A stretch of DNA of 64,000 nt from Hyphomonas polymorpha PS728 (GCF_000685315.1 NZ_ARYM01000010.1:90439-154438); one strand, 5' to 3'; positions 35,016 to 43,090 are shown, counted from the stretch's first letter. Numbers and translations are program-made. Notes: generated by a model from the sequence alone, not told the origin.

Positions 35016-35656
35016 TGACATCACCGTTCGATCCGGCGGCTGTGCAGGTCATCGCATGGGATTTTGACGGCGTTCTCAATAGCAATATCGAGCAGGGGGT
35101 TTTCGCCTGGTCCCGCAATTTCGAGCAGGATCTGGGCCTCTCACTTCACTCCTTCTTCAGTTACCTCTTCGCGGGCCGGTTTCAGAAGGCGATGGTGGGG
35201 CAGGCTTGCCTGGTGGAGCTAGTCACCGAATGGGCTGAAGCGAATGCTGCGGCCGGACGCGCTGCCGAGATCCTTGATTACTGGTTCGAGCGTGATGCAC
35301 TGCCCGATCACCGCACCCTGGCGCTGTTCGAGCCGCTCAAGGCGCGGGGCGTGCGTCATGTGATGGCAACCAATAACGAGATCCACCGTACGTCCTATAT
35401 CGAAACCACAATGGGCTTTGGTGAGCGGGTGGAACGCATCTTTGCTGCCGGCCGGATGGGGATCGCCAAGCCGGATACGGACTATTTCGCTCACATCGAA
35501 ATGGAGCTGGAGATTGCCCCGGAAAGCCTCCTCCTTGTGGATGATATGGAGGAGAATATCGCCGCCGCAAGGCGCCGGGGCTGGCAGGCCTTCCACTTTA
35601 CTGAGGGCGCGCATGATCTGCTGGAGCAAACGCTCGGCCTGCAGAAGACATCCTGA
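35015..35656 (+). CDS. HAD-superfamily hydrolase
   Basis: This 213-residue phosphatase-like enzyme has motif I WDFDGVLNSN (Asp16, Asp18), motif II MATNNE, the Lys in GIAKPDTDYF, and motif IV LLVDDMEENIAAARRRG. Its helical cap lies at about 30-95. It belongs to the HAD-IA group (beta-phosphoglucomutase and phosphoglycolate phosphatase relatives); substrate unknown. The ATG shares its A with the last base of the DUF3299 stop (TGATG), so translation is coupled to the zinc cluster. Whether it has any role in zinc handling is unknown. A GC-rich hairpin follows the stop. Confidence 0.88.
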   Translation: MTSPFDPAAVQVIAWDFDGVLNSNIEQGVFAWSRNFEQDLGLSLHSFFSYLFAGRFQKAMVGQACLVELVTEWAEANAAAGRAAEILDYWFERDALPDHRTLALFEPLKARGVRHVMATNNEIHRTSYIETTMGFGERVERIFAAGRMGIAKPDTDYFAHIEMELEIAPESLLLVDDMEENIAAARRRGWQAFHFTEGAHDLLEQTLGLQKTS

Positions 35657-35669
35657 GCCTGAAAGCAAG

Positions 35670-35694
35670 AAGGGCGACCCGACAGGCCGCCCTT
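35670..35694 (+). terminator. Hairpin after the zinc-cluster operon
   Basis: AAGGGCG and CGCCCTT form a 7-bp stem 14 bp after the HAD gene stop. The T-run is absent, so it is a weak or factor-assisted terminator. Confidence 0.45.
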
Positions 35695-35778
35695 CCGCAC
35701 TCTACGCGGTACTCTACTATCCACAAAGTAGCAGCTAACTGCTTAATACTTTGCGAACCCTGATTTTCCGCAGGTTCC

Positions 35779-36192
35779 TTACTGGTTCTTGGCCAGCAGG
35801 TTGCGGATTTCTTCCAGAAGCACTTCCTGACGCGGCGGGGCCGGCGGCGGGGCTGCGGCCTCTTTCTTCTTCAGCGTGTTCATGCCCTTGACCACGAAGA
35901 ACAGCGCGAATGCCATGATCGTGAAGGAGATGAGCGCGTTGATGAACCTGCCATAGGCAATCACCGGGGCACCGGCTTCCGATGCAGCGGCCAGAGAGGC
36001 GTAAGCCTGGCCGTTGAGGGAAATGAAGAGGTCGGAGAAATCGGCGCCGCCCATCAGCATGCCGAGCGGCGGCATCATGATGTCGTTCACAAGCGAGGTG
36101 ACGATCGTGCCGAATGCACCGCCGAGGATAAAGCCGACGGCAAGATCGACGAGATTGCCCTTGAGAGCGAACTCTTTGAATTCCTTAAACAT
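35779..36192 (-). CDS. mscL: Large-conductance mechanosensitive channel
   Basis: This 137-residue MscL opens under membrane tension to release solutes during hypo-osmotic shock. It has the amphipathic N-terminal helix and first transmembrane segment ([38 protein letters not shown]). The second membrane segment is [23 protein letters not shown]. The C-terminal helical bundle ([17 protein letters not shown]) follows a Pro-rich linker. Length is normal. It lies 105 bp downstream of ihfB on the same strand. Confidence 0.96.
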   Translation of the reverse strand: MFKEFKEFALKGNLVDLAVGFILGGAFGTIVTSLVNDIMMPPLGMLMGGADFSDLFISLNGQAYASLAAASEAGAPVIAYGRFINALISFTIMAFALFFVVKGMNTLKKKEAAAPPPAPPRQEVLLEEIRNLLAKNQ

Positions 36193-36297
36193 ATTAACCC
36201 CTTCCCTTTGGCAGGATGCAGCCAGAGTTTGAATTAGAGTTCGCGGGGTTTGGCCCGAGCGTCAAGGCGCTGCATCAGGCGCGCGAAAGAGCGCTAC

Positions 36298-36597
36298 CTA
36301 TCTCGCTTCGGGATCATTGCCGCCATTGACGCGGGCGCGGAGTTCCTTGCCAGCCTTGAAGAAGGGGACTGCCTTGGCGGGCACTTTAACAGGCTCGCCG
36401 GTGCGGGGATTGCGGCCCTTGCGGGCGTCCCGCTTGCGCACGGAGAAGGCCCCGAAGCCGCGCAGTTCTACCCGGTCGCCCCGAGCCAGCGCTTCGCCAA
36501 TCTCGCTGAGGATAACGTTCACGACCTTTTCGACGTCTTCGTGACGCAGGTGCGCGTTTTCAGCCGCGAGCTTCTCTATGAGTTGGGACTTGAGCAT
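36298..36597 (-). CDS. ihfB: Integration host factor subunit beta
   Basis: This 99-residue DNA-bending protein starts [11 protein letters not shown]. It has [30 protein letters not shown], and the beta-arm [29 protein letters not shown], whose Pro intercalates into DNA. The order rpsA-ihfB is conserved in proteobacteria and supports the beta-subunit call over HU. The ATG at 36597 fits the family; an in-frame upstream start at 36648 would add 17 residues and run through a strong hairpin. That hairpin lies between rpsA and ihfB, so ihfB is either attenuated or has its own promoter. Confidence 0.92.
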   Translation of the reverse strand: MLKSQLIEKLAAENAHLRHEDVEKVVNVILSEIGEALARGDRVELRGFGAFSVRKRDARKGRNPRTGEPVKVPAKAVPFFKAGKELRARVNGGNDPEAR

Positions 36598-36616
36598 CGC
36601 ATTGATAATAAACGCA

Positions 36617-36649
36617 TTTGCGGCGGGAGCGCTAGGCCCCCGCCGCAAA
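36617..36649 (-). terminator. Strong hairpin between rpsA and ihfB
   Basis: TTTGCGGCGGG and CCCGCCGCAAA form a perfect 11-bp stem with an 11-base loop. On the reverse strand it is followed by TGCGTTTATT. It lies 64 bp after the rpsA stop and only 20 bp before the ihfB ATG. Confidence 0.65.
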
Positions 36650-36712
36650 CATTTCGGGAAATTTAGATGGCCGGCCCGGTTTCAGCCGGGCAAGCCCCCA
36701 GATGGGCTAACC

Positions 36713-38680
36713 TCAAGCGAGGGAATCAGCCTGATCTTTCCAGCCATCGCGCTCGAAACGGCCCTGGATTGCCAGTTCCTCTTCGAGGTCTGCGATCTGC
36801 GCGTCGGAGAGCGCAGCGATCTGCCAGAAGTGGTAGATGCCCGCTTCGTTCAGCTTCTTCTCGAAAGCCGGCCCGAGGCCTTTCAGCTTCTTGAGGTCGT
36901 CCGCTTCGCCTTGCGGTGCATCGAGACGGCCCCGGTCGTCGAGGGCATCAGTGTCCGCGGCGGCTTTCGGCTTGCCTTTCGAGGAGGCGAGGGCAGCGCC
37001 CAGAATGTCGCCCAGCGAAGCGCCTGCGTCTGCAGAGCCGTACTGTGCAACGGCTTCGGCTTCTTCGGCGATCTCCAGAGCCTTGATCGAGAGCGAAACG
37101 CGGCGCGTTGCGCGGTCCACGGTCACGATCTTGGCATCGACCTTGTCACCCACAGCGAAACGCTCGGGGCGCTGGTCGGCGCGGTCGCGGGAGAGGTCGG
37201 AGCGGCGGATGAAGGACTTCACCGCCGGGGTGCCGAACTCGACTTCGATGCCGCCCGAGGTCACTTCCGTGACGGTGCAGGTCACGGTTGCGCCGCGCTT
37301 CAGACCGCCGCCGCCGCCACCAGACTCGCTGGCAGCTGCTTCGATCGGGTCACCGGAAAGCTGCTTGATGCCCAGCGAGATGCGCTCTTTATCGACGTCG
37401 ACATCGAGAACTTTCGCTTTGACACGGTCGCCCTTGGTGAAGGCTTCGATCGCCTGATCGCCGGATTTGTCCCAGGCGATGTCGTTGATGTGCACCATGC
37501 CGTCGAGGTCCGGGCCGAGGCCGATGAAGAGGCCGAACTCGGTGATCCCGCGAACTTCGCCTTCGATTTCGGTACCAACCGGGTTCGCAGCGAGGAAGGC
37601 GCTCCACGGATTGTCCATGGTCTGCTTGAGGCCAAGCGAGATGCGGCGCTTTTCGCTGTCAACGTCCAGCACTTCCACATCGACTTCCTGAGAGGTCGAG
37701 AGGATCTTGCCGGGGTGGACGTTTTTCTTGGTCCAGCTCATTTCGGAGACGTGGATCAGGCCTTCCACACCATCTTCCAGCTCCACGAACGCGCCGTAGT
37801 CGGTGATGTTGGTGACAGTGCCCTTCAGGCGGCCGCCGACCGGGTAGCGGGACGAGATATTGTCCCACGGATCGGTGCCGAGCTGCTTCATGCCAAGCGA
37901 GATACGCTGGGTTTCCGGGTTGATCTTGATGATCTGGACTTCGACTTCCTGACCCACTTCGACCACCTGCGAGGGGTGGTTGATGCGCTTGTAGGACATG
38001 TCGGTGACGTGCAGCAGGCCGTCGATGCCGCCGAGGTCAACGAACGCACCGTAATCGGTGATGTTCTTGACGATACCCTTGCGGACGTCGCCTTCAGCCA
38101 TGTCGGAAACGATCTCGGCGCGCTGTTCGGCGCGGCTCTCTTCGAGGATCGCGCGGCGCGAGACAACAATGTTGCCGCGAACGCGGTCGAGCTTGAGGAC
38201 CGCAAACGGCTGCACTTCGCCCATGAGCGGGCCGACATCGCGCACCGGGCGGATGTCCACCTGGGAGCCGGGGAGGAAGGCGTTGACGCCGCCGAGGTCG
38301 ACGGTGAAGCCGCCTTTGACGCGGCCGGAAATGGCGCCCTTGACGGGCTCGCCTTTGGAGAAGCTGCGCTCCAGCTTCACCCAGCGCTCTTCGCGGCGGG
38401 CCTTGTCGCGCGAGAGAACGGCTTCGCCCAGCGCGTTTTCGATCCGGTCCAGGTAAACGTCGATCAGGTCACCGGGGGCGGGTTGCTTGTCTTCAAGCAG
38501 GAATTCTTTGGTCGGGATGCGGCCTTCGGTCTTCAGGCCGATGTCGACGACGACGGAGTCATTGTCGATGCGCAGGACGGTGGCCGGGATAACCTGGCCT
38601 TCCTGCATGGCAGATGCCGCTGCCGACGACTCGAACATCGAGGCGAAATCGGCCGAGGAGGGGTTCATTTGGTTGGTCAT
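36713..38680 (-). CDS. rpsA: 30S ribosomal protein S1 with C-terminal helix-hairpin-helix extension
   Basis: This 655-residue S1 has tandem S1 RNA-binding domains over about residues 28-535, with clear repeats of KGTVTNITDYGAFVELEDG, GLIHVSEMSW and RISLGMKQ type. S1 brings mRNA to the small ribosomal subunit. The usual alphaproteobacterial S1 is about 560-570 residues. Here an extra tail of about 60 residues (DDLKKLKGLGPAFEKKLNEAG, then HFWQIAALSDAQIADLEEEL) matches the helix-hairpin-helix domain more often found at the end of alphaproteobacterial L21 and NuoE. An Ala/Lys/Asp-rich linker joins them. cmk lies upstream, ihfB downstream, the conserved order. Confidence 0.94.
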   Translation of the reverse strand: MTNQMNPSSADFASMFESSAAASAMQEGQVIPATVLRIDNDSVVVDIGLKTEGRIPTKEFLLEDKQPAPGDLIDVYLDRIENALGEAVLSRDKARREERWVKLERSFSKGEPVKGAISGRVKGGFTVDLGGVNAFLPGSQVDIRPVRDVGPLMGEVQPFAVLKLDRVRGNIVVSRRAILEESRAEQRAEIVSDMAEGDVRKGIVKNITDYGAFVDLGGIDGLLHVTDMSYKRINHPSQVVEVGQEVEVQIIKINPETQRISLGMKQLGTDPWDNISSRYPVGGRLKGTVTNITDYGAFVELEDGVEGLIHVSEMSWTKKNVHPGKILSTSQEVDVEVLDVDSEKRRISLGLKQTMDNPWSAFLAANPVGTEIEGEVRGITEFGLFIGLGPDLDGMVHINDIAWDKSGDQAIEAFTKGDRVKAKVLDVDVDKERISLGIKQLSGDPIEAAASESGGGGGGLKRGATVTCTVTEVTSGGIEVEFGTPAVKSFIRRSDLSRDRADQRPERFAVGDKVDAKIVTVDRATRRVSLSIKALEIAEEAEAVAQYGSADAGASLGDILGAALASSKGKPKAAADTDALDDRGRLDAPQGEADDLKKLKGLGPAFEKKLNEAGIYHFWQIAALSDAQIADLEEELAIQGRFERDGWKDQADSLA

Positions 38681-38823
38681 GGGGTCTCCGGGGGAGGGCC
38701 GAATGGTTCAAAGGCAGGACCGGCACCATTGCCGCCTGCGCACATCCGACCCGTCGCGTGGTCTTTCAATATCTGAAGCGGGCACCGCCTGTTTGGATTG
38801 AAGCATCCCTTTGCGGGCGCCCC

Positions 38824-39462
38824 TCAGGCAGTCTTTCCCTTGGCGAGAGCAGCCTCAACGGCAGCCATCGCCCTTTCCACAGCCGCGTCTATAGTGAGAT
38901 CAGTGGTATCGATCAAGATGGCATCGGCGGCCATCGCCGCGGGAGCGTCTGTCCGCCCCTGATCGCGGGCATCGCGGATCTTCAGCTGATCGATGACCTG
39001 ATCCAGCGTCACGTCTTCGCCATGACCGACAAGTTCCCTCCAGCGGCGTTCGCCCCGCTGGCGCACATCGGCGTCCACCCAAAGCTTCACATCCGCGTCT
39101 GGCGCGATCACCGTGCCGATGTCGCGCCCGTCCAGCAGCGCGCCGCCCGCGCGGGTCGCAAAGGCCCGCTGCAGCTCGAACAGGGCCTGACGCACGGAAG
39201 GGATCGCGGCCACCACGCTCGCGGCCTTGCCAGCTTCCGCTGAGCGCAGCTCGTGTTCCACGAAGTCACTCAGATCCAGCATCCGGGCGATATCGGCCAG
39301 CGGCCCGGCTGCATCCAAGGGTACATCCTGTTTCATCGCGGCCACGGCGACAGCCCGGTAAAGGCGACCGGTGTCCATATGCGGCAGCCCATAATGGGCG
39401 GCCAGGCGCCGCGCGATGGTGCCCTTGCCGGAAGCGGTTGTGCCGTCGATTGCGATAATCAT
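38824..39462 (-). CDS. cmk: Cytidylate kinase
   Basis: This 212-residue kinase phosphorylates CMP and dCMP with ATP for nucleotide supply. The P-loop is GTTASGKGT (residues 7-15). The CMP-binding elements are MDTGRLYRAVA and LLDGRDIGTVIAPDADVKLWV. The lid region is ERRWREL, followed by DARDQGRTDAPAAMAADAILIDT. Length is normal. It lies 143 bp upstream of rpsA on the same strand, the standard cmk-rpsA-ihfB arrangement. aroA, commonly next to cmk in alphaproteobacteria, lies one gene further upstream. Confidence 0.95.
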   Translation of the reverse strand: MIIAIDGTTASGKGTIARRLAAHYGLPHMDTGRLYRAVAVAAMKQDVPLDAAGPLADIARMLDLSDFVEHELRSAEAGKAASVVAAIPSVRQALFELQRAFATRAGGALLDGRDIGTVIAPDADVKLWVDADVRQRGERRWRELVGHGEDVTLDQVIDQLKIRDARDQGRTDAPAAMAADAILIDTTDLTIDAAVERAMAAVEAALAKGKTA

Positions 39463-39506
39463 GGAGGCGGGGAGTGAGCCAGCCCCGCCCTTAAGTCAAG
39501 AAGGTC

Positions 39507-40598
39507 TCAGGCTGTGGCCGCTTCTGCGACGAAGCCCTTCCAGGTCTTCATGTAGTTGACGAAGACCGGGCCCAGCCCCTCGGCCACCAGATGTGCTTCG
39601 GGAACGGGCAGGGCGATCGGCTGGAAGTTTGCGTCTGCCGCCACCTTCTTGGGGAAGTCATGGTGCAGGATCGCGCCGCGGCCGATCACGACATAGTCGA
39701 GCCCGGCCTCCATCGCGCGCCCGCAGCTTTCGCCAGTCGTGAGCTTTCCGGCGGCGCCCAGGCGGCAATTGCCGCGCGGCAGGCCGGTGAACCATTCGAC
39801 CAGGGGGCGGCCCTTGAAGCTTGGATCTTCAGGCTCCTTGAACGTGTCCCACAGCGACATGTCGAGATAATCGATGTCACCGCTGGTCATCAGCTCGCTG
39901 GCAAGGCGGCGGATCTCGCCAATGTCCATGCCGAAGCGTTCCGGTGACAGGCGAACGCCAAGGGAGAAGTCCTTCCCGCATTCGGCCCGAACGCCGGCGA
40001 TGATCTCCCAGAGCAGGCGGGTCCGGTTCTCGAAGGAGCCGCCATACTCGTCTTCGCGCTTGTTGATGTCGGCGCTGATGAACTGGCAGAGCAGATAGCC
40101 ATGGGCGCCGTGCAGCTCCACGCCGTGAAAGCCGGCCGTCTCGCAGCGTTTTGCGGCCGCGATGAAATCCGTTGCAACCTGTTTCACTTCGTCAAGCGTC
40201 AGGGCGCGGGCGCCTGTTTCTGCGTCGGCTGATGGGCACAGCGGCGCGCGACCGCCGATCAATTCGCGCGGGGTGCGCATCCCGGCATGGTGCAGCTGCA
40301 CCACCGAATGGGTGCCCTGATCATTCAGCGCCCTGGCAAGACGGGTGAGGCCGGGCAGGTGCTTGTCGTCAAACACGCCCAGCTGTCCGGGAAAGCCTTG
40401 GCCATCGGCCTGAACATGGGCAGCGCAGGTCATGGTCAGGCCAAAGCCGCCTTCGGCGCGTTTCACCAGCCAGTGAAACTCGTCATCGCTGAGCGTGCCA
40501 TCGGCATGGCTCTGCATGTTGGTGAGCGGGGCCAGCATGAAGCGGTTCTTCATGGCCGGGCCACGGGTGAAGGAGAGGGGATCAAACAGCGTTGTCAT
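39507..40598 (-). CDS. NADH:flavin oxidoreductase (old yellow enzyme family)
   Basis: This 363-residue FMN-dependent TIM-barrel enzyme reduces activated C=C bonds or nitro compounds with NAD(P)H. Family features are KNRFMLAPLTNMQSHADG, VQLHHAG, the active-site GFHGVELHGAHGYLLCQFI, the FMN-binding NKREDEYGGSFENRTR, and YVVIGRGAILHHDFP near the C-terminus. The substrate is unknown. It interrupts the usual aroA-cmk-rpsA order. The 54-bp gap from aroA and 44-bp gap to cmk suggest it may be co-transcribed with both. Confidence 0.9.
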   Translation of the reverse strand: MTTLFDPLSFTRGPAMKNRFMLAPLTNMQSHADGTLSDDEFHWLVKRAEGGFGLTMTCAAHVQADGQGFPGQLGVFDDKHLPGLTRLARALNDQGTHSVVQLHHAGMRTPRELIGGRAPLCPSADAETGARALTLDEVKQVATDFIAAAKRCETAGFHGVELHGAHGYLLCQFISADINKREDEYGGSFENRTRLLWEIIAGVRAECGKDFSLGVRLSPERFGMDIGEIRRLASELMTSGDIDYLDMSLWDTFKEPEDPSFKGRPLVEWFTGLPRGNCRLGAAGKLTTGESCGRAMEAGLDYVVIGRGAILHHDFPKKVAADANFQPIALPVPEAHLVAEGLGPVFVNYMKTWKGFVAEAATA

Positions 40599-40652
40599 GC
40601 GCCGACATTGGCGCGGGAATCCGATCCGTCAATTTTGCCCTCGCGGCAGGGG

Positions 40653-41972
40653 TCAGCCCCGAATGTCCGCGCCCAGCGTTGCCATATGGCTCATGAATTC
40701 CGGATAGCTCGTATCAATCATGGAGATGTCGTCGACGCTGACGGGGTTCTGTGACGCTGTGCCCATGACCAGCGCGCTCATGGCGATGCGGTGGTCGTGA
40801 CGGGTCTCAACGAGGCCGCCGCCGGGGGGCGGGCCGCCGCAGCCCTGCACGGTGAAGCCGTCTTCGGTCTCTTCCACTTCCACGCCATTGACGCGCAGCA
40901 TGGCCACAACCGCGCCGATCCGGTCGCTTTCCTTGACGCGCAGTTCTTCAGCGCCGGTGACGCGGGTTTCGCCATTGGCGAAGGCGGCGAGCACGGCGAG
41001 GATTGGGAATTCGTCGATCATTGAGGCAACGAGGCGTTCGGGCACAGCGATGCCTTTGAGGCCGGCATAGCCCGCATGCAGGTCGATCAGGCGTTCCCCG
41101 GCCGCTTCGCCGCGTTCCTCGGCGCCGAGGCCGGCGCCCATCAGGTCAACCGCGTCATAGAAGCCGGACCGGGTGGGGTTCGACATCACATTCTCAACTG
41201 TCACATCGCCCTGAGGCGAGAGGATGCCCGCCGCGATGAGGAAGGCGGCCGAAGAGGGGTCGCCCGGAATGGCGGCCTCGAGCCCGTAGAGGCGCTGGCC
41301 GCCTTTGAGGCCAATCTCATGGGCGCCGCCCGGCTCTGTTTTGAACGAGAGTGCCGCGCCAAAGCCCTGCAGCATTCGTTCGGTATGGTCGCGCGTTGCC
41401 TTGGCTTCGACGACCACCGTTTCTCCCTCGGCATTGAGACCCGCCAGCAGCACGGCGGATTTCACCTGCGCGCTTGCCTGGGGCGGGGCATAGCGGATGG
41501 CTTTCAGGGATTTCGATCCCGTCAGTGTGAAGGGCAGTTTGCCATCCGGCCCGGCGGTATCTTTCAGGCCCATTTGGCGCAGCGGATTAAGCACCCGGTT
41601 CATTGGGCGTGAGCAGAGCGACGCGTCGCCCGTCAGGGAAGCAGTGAGATCATACCCCGCCATCACCCCCATTAGCAGGCGGGAGCCGGTGCCGGAGTTG
41701 CCGAAGTCCAGAACGTTTTTGGGTGAGGAGAGGCCTTTCGCGCCCACACCTGTCACTTCCCAGGCACCTGGGCCGGTGCGCGTGACGGTGGCGCCCATCG
41801 CCTGCATGGCCTGGCCGGTGCGCAGCACGTCATCGCCTTCCAGCAGCCCTGTGAAGCGGCTTTCGCCCTCAGCAAGGCCTCCAAAGATCAGCGCGCGGTG
41901 GCTGCAGGATTTGTCTCCGGGCGCGCGAATGGCGCCGGCGAGGCGTTTGACCGGGTGGCTGGTCCATACCAT
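40653..41972 (-). CDS. aroA: 3-phosphoshikimate 1-carboxyvinyltransferase (EPSP synthase)
   Basis: This 439-residue enzyme joins shikimate-3-phosphate and PEP in aromatic amino acid synthesis. The active-site motifs are APGDKSCSHRALIFGGLAEGE (Lys21), NSGTGSRLLMG, the GDPSSAAFLIAAG loop, and EELRVKESDRI. Sequence style and length match the class II group that includes the Agrobacterium CP4 enzyme. At the position where CP4 has Ala (GNAATG), this protein has Gly (GNSGTG). Divergent from the TIGR02300 gene, with 129 bp between starts. The gene lies two genes upstream of cmk. Confidence 0.95.
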   Translation of the reverse strand: MVWTSHPVKRLAGAIRAPGDKSCSHRALIFGGLAEGESRFTGLLEGDDVLRTGQAMQAMGATVTRTGPGAWEVTGVGAKGLSSPKNVLDFGNSGTGSRLLMGVMAGYDLTASLTGDASLCSRPMNRVLNPLRQMGLKDTAGPDGKLPFTLTGSKSLKAIRYAPPQASAQVKSAVLLAGLNAEGETVVVEAKATRDHTERMLQGFGAALSFKTEPGGAHEIGLKGGQRLYGLEAAIPGDPSSAAFLIAAGILSPQGDVTVENVMSNPTRSGFYDAVDLMGAGLGAEERGEAAGERLIDLHAGYAGLKGIAVPERLVASMIDEFPILAVLAAFANGETRVTGAEELRVKESDRIGAVVAMLRVNGVEVEETEDGFTVQGCGGPPPGGGLVETRHDHRIAMSALVMGTASQNPVSVDDISMIDTSYPEFMSHMATLGADIRG

Positions 41973-42101
41973 TGGGGAAAGGTCTCGTCAGAAAGGCGGG
42001 TTGCAGATGTAAATTGGGGCTTTGACAGCGCGGGGCGTTCATGGCAAGCGCGCCGCCAACTTCCAATTGGCTTTTTGCCCCAAGAGGAGCGCGCAAGCCC
42101 C

Positions 42102-42623
42102 ATGTCCAAGGACAAACTCGGAACCAAGCAGGTCTGCCCGTCCTGCGAGTCTCGTTTCTACGATCTGAACAAACGCCCGGCCGTTTGCCCCAAATGCGGC
42201 AACGAGTTCGACCCTGAAGACGAAGTGATCCGCACGACCATCACCAAGGTGAAGGCGAAGGCGGCCCGCGCTGCTGTGAAAGCGGCAGATGAGGACGAAG
42301 AAGATCTCGAGGAAGAGGAAGACGCCGTCATCCGGGATGACGACGAGGACGACTCCGCTGAGGTTGATGACGACGCCGAAGAAGATGAAGAAGACGCCAA
42401 GGAACTTGGCGCTGATGACGATGACATCGTTCTGGAAGGCGCTGAGGATGAAGACGAGGAAGGCAAAGTGCCTTCGGGCTTCTCCGAGGACGGCGTCGAT
42501 GAAGACGACGAAGACGACATCATCATCGCCGACGATGATGAGGAAGACTTCGAAATCGACGATGACGAGGACGGAGATGACGACCTCGAAATCGCAGATG
42601 ATGATGAAGACGACGATCGGTGA
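42102..42623 (+). CDS. TIGR02300 family acidic zinc-ribbon protein
   Basis: This 173-residue protein starts MSKDKLGTKQ and has two CxxC knuckles (VCPSCESRFYDLNKRPAVCPKCG, residues 9-33) that form a small zinc ribbon. The rest is one long acidic tail, dominated by Asp and Glu. This layout is the alphaproteobacterial TIGR02300 family, of unknown function, often next to aroA and a tRNA as here. The ATG at 42102 has AAGAGGAG upstream; a longer in-frame start at 41898 would run through the aroA promoter. The stop lies 54 bp before the tRNA-Ala gene. Confidence 0.88.
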   Translation: MSKDKLGTKQVCPSCESRFYDLNKRPAVCPKCGNEFDPEDEVIRTTITKVKAKAARAAVKAADEDEEDLEEEEDAVIRDDDEDDSAEVDDDAEEDEEDAKELGADDDDIVLEGAEDEDEEGKVPSGFSEDGVDEDDEDDIIIADDDEEDFEIDDDEDGDDDLEIADDDEDDDR

Positions 42624-42632
42624 AAAAGGGGC

Positions 42633-42659
42633 TTGAAAGCGGATCAGCGCTCGTTTAGT
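42633..42659 (+). promoter_or_regulatory. Possible tRNA-Ala promoter
   Basis: TTGAAA (42633-42638) and TTTAGT (42654-42659), 15 bases apart, sit where -35 and -10 elements would be for a start 10 or so bases before the tRNA. Spacing is short of ideal. Confidence 0.3.
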
Positions 42660-42669
42660 GCATCCGCTT
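42637..42669 (+). repeat. Hairpin just before tRNA-Ala
   Basis: AAGCGGAT and ATCCGCTT form an 8-bp stem, with a second inner stem (GCGCT/AGTGC, one wobble). It ends eight bases before the tRNA. It may end the TIGR02300 transcript or mark a processing site. Confidence 0.4.
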
Positions 42670-42677
42670 CCCGGTCC

Positions 42678-42753
<76 letters not shown>

Positions 42754-42760
42754 GGACCCC

Positions 42761-42823
42761 ACTTTTCCGGTACACGGAAAAGTGAACGCAAGGGCCGCCC
42801 CGCAAGGGCGGCCTTTTGTTTTT
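42761..42823 (+). terminator. Double hairpin with T-run after tRNA-Ala
   Basis: A first hairpin, ACTTTTCCG/CGGAAAAGT (42761-42783), begins seven bases after the tRNA. A second, GGCCGCCC-CGCAA-GGGCGGCC (42793-42813), is followed by TTTTGTTTTT. The second is a strong intrinsic terminator; the first may guide 3' processing. Confidence 0.8.
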
Positions 42824-42846
42824 CCGCCATAACCCACGGCAAACGC

Positions 42847-42892
42847 GGACACCTGCGGACATTCTTGGACAATTCCGGACAGTTTCTGGACA
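42847..42892. repeat. Five GGACA repeats at helical spacing
   Basis: GGACA begins at 42847, 42857, 42867, 42877 and 42888, giving steps of 10, 10, 10 and 11 bases. Flanks are partly conserved (GC or TT before, A/C-rich after). It lies in the 267-bp gene-free stretch between the tRNA terminator and the DUF1150 gene; nothing else was recognised in that stretch. Confidence 0.6.
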
Positions 42893-43090
42893 ATCCTGAC
42901 CGTTTGGCGGGCAGGCTGGGAACATTTCGGGCAACGGCGCGGCCGGTAACGGTCCTTAAGGGGTTGCCGCTATGATGCCGCATCAAGGTGCTTGAACCGG
43001 CCACAATGCAGGCCCACCTTTCCTGCATGGCAAGGTGGCCAGTGAGCCCTCTGCCAGCGACCCCGCCGGGGCGCGGAAAGGAGTGGACTG

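Noticed and set aside
36578..38776. A 732-codon open frame on the forward strand across rpsA
   Set aside because: It is antisense to rpsA and follows from the high GC content and the regular codon use of the repeats; the reverse frame has an unmistakable S1 sequence.
42847..42892. CRISPR array
   Set aside because: The repeat unit is only five conserved bases with 5-6-base gaps, and no cas genes are nearby.
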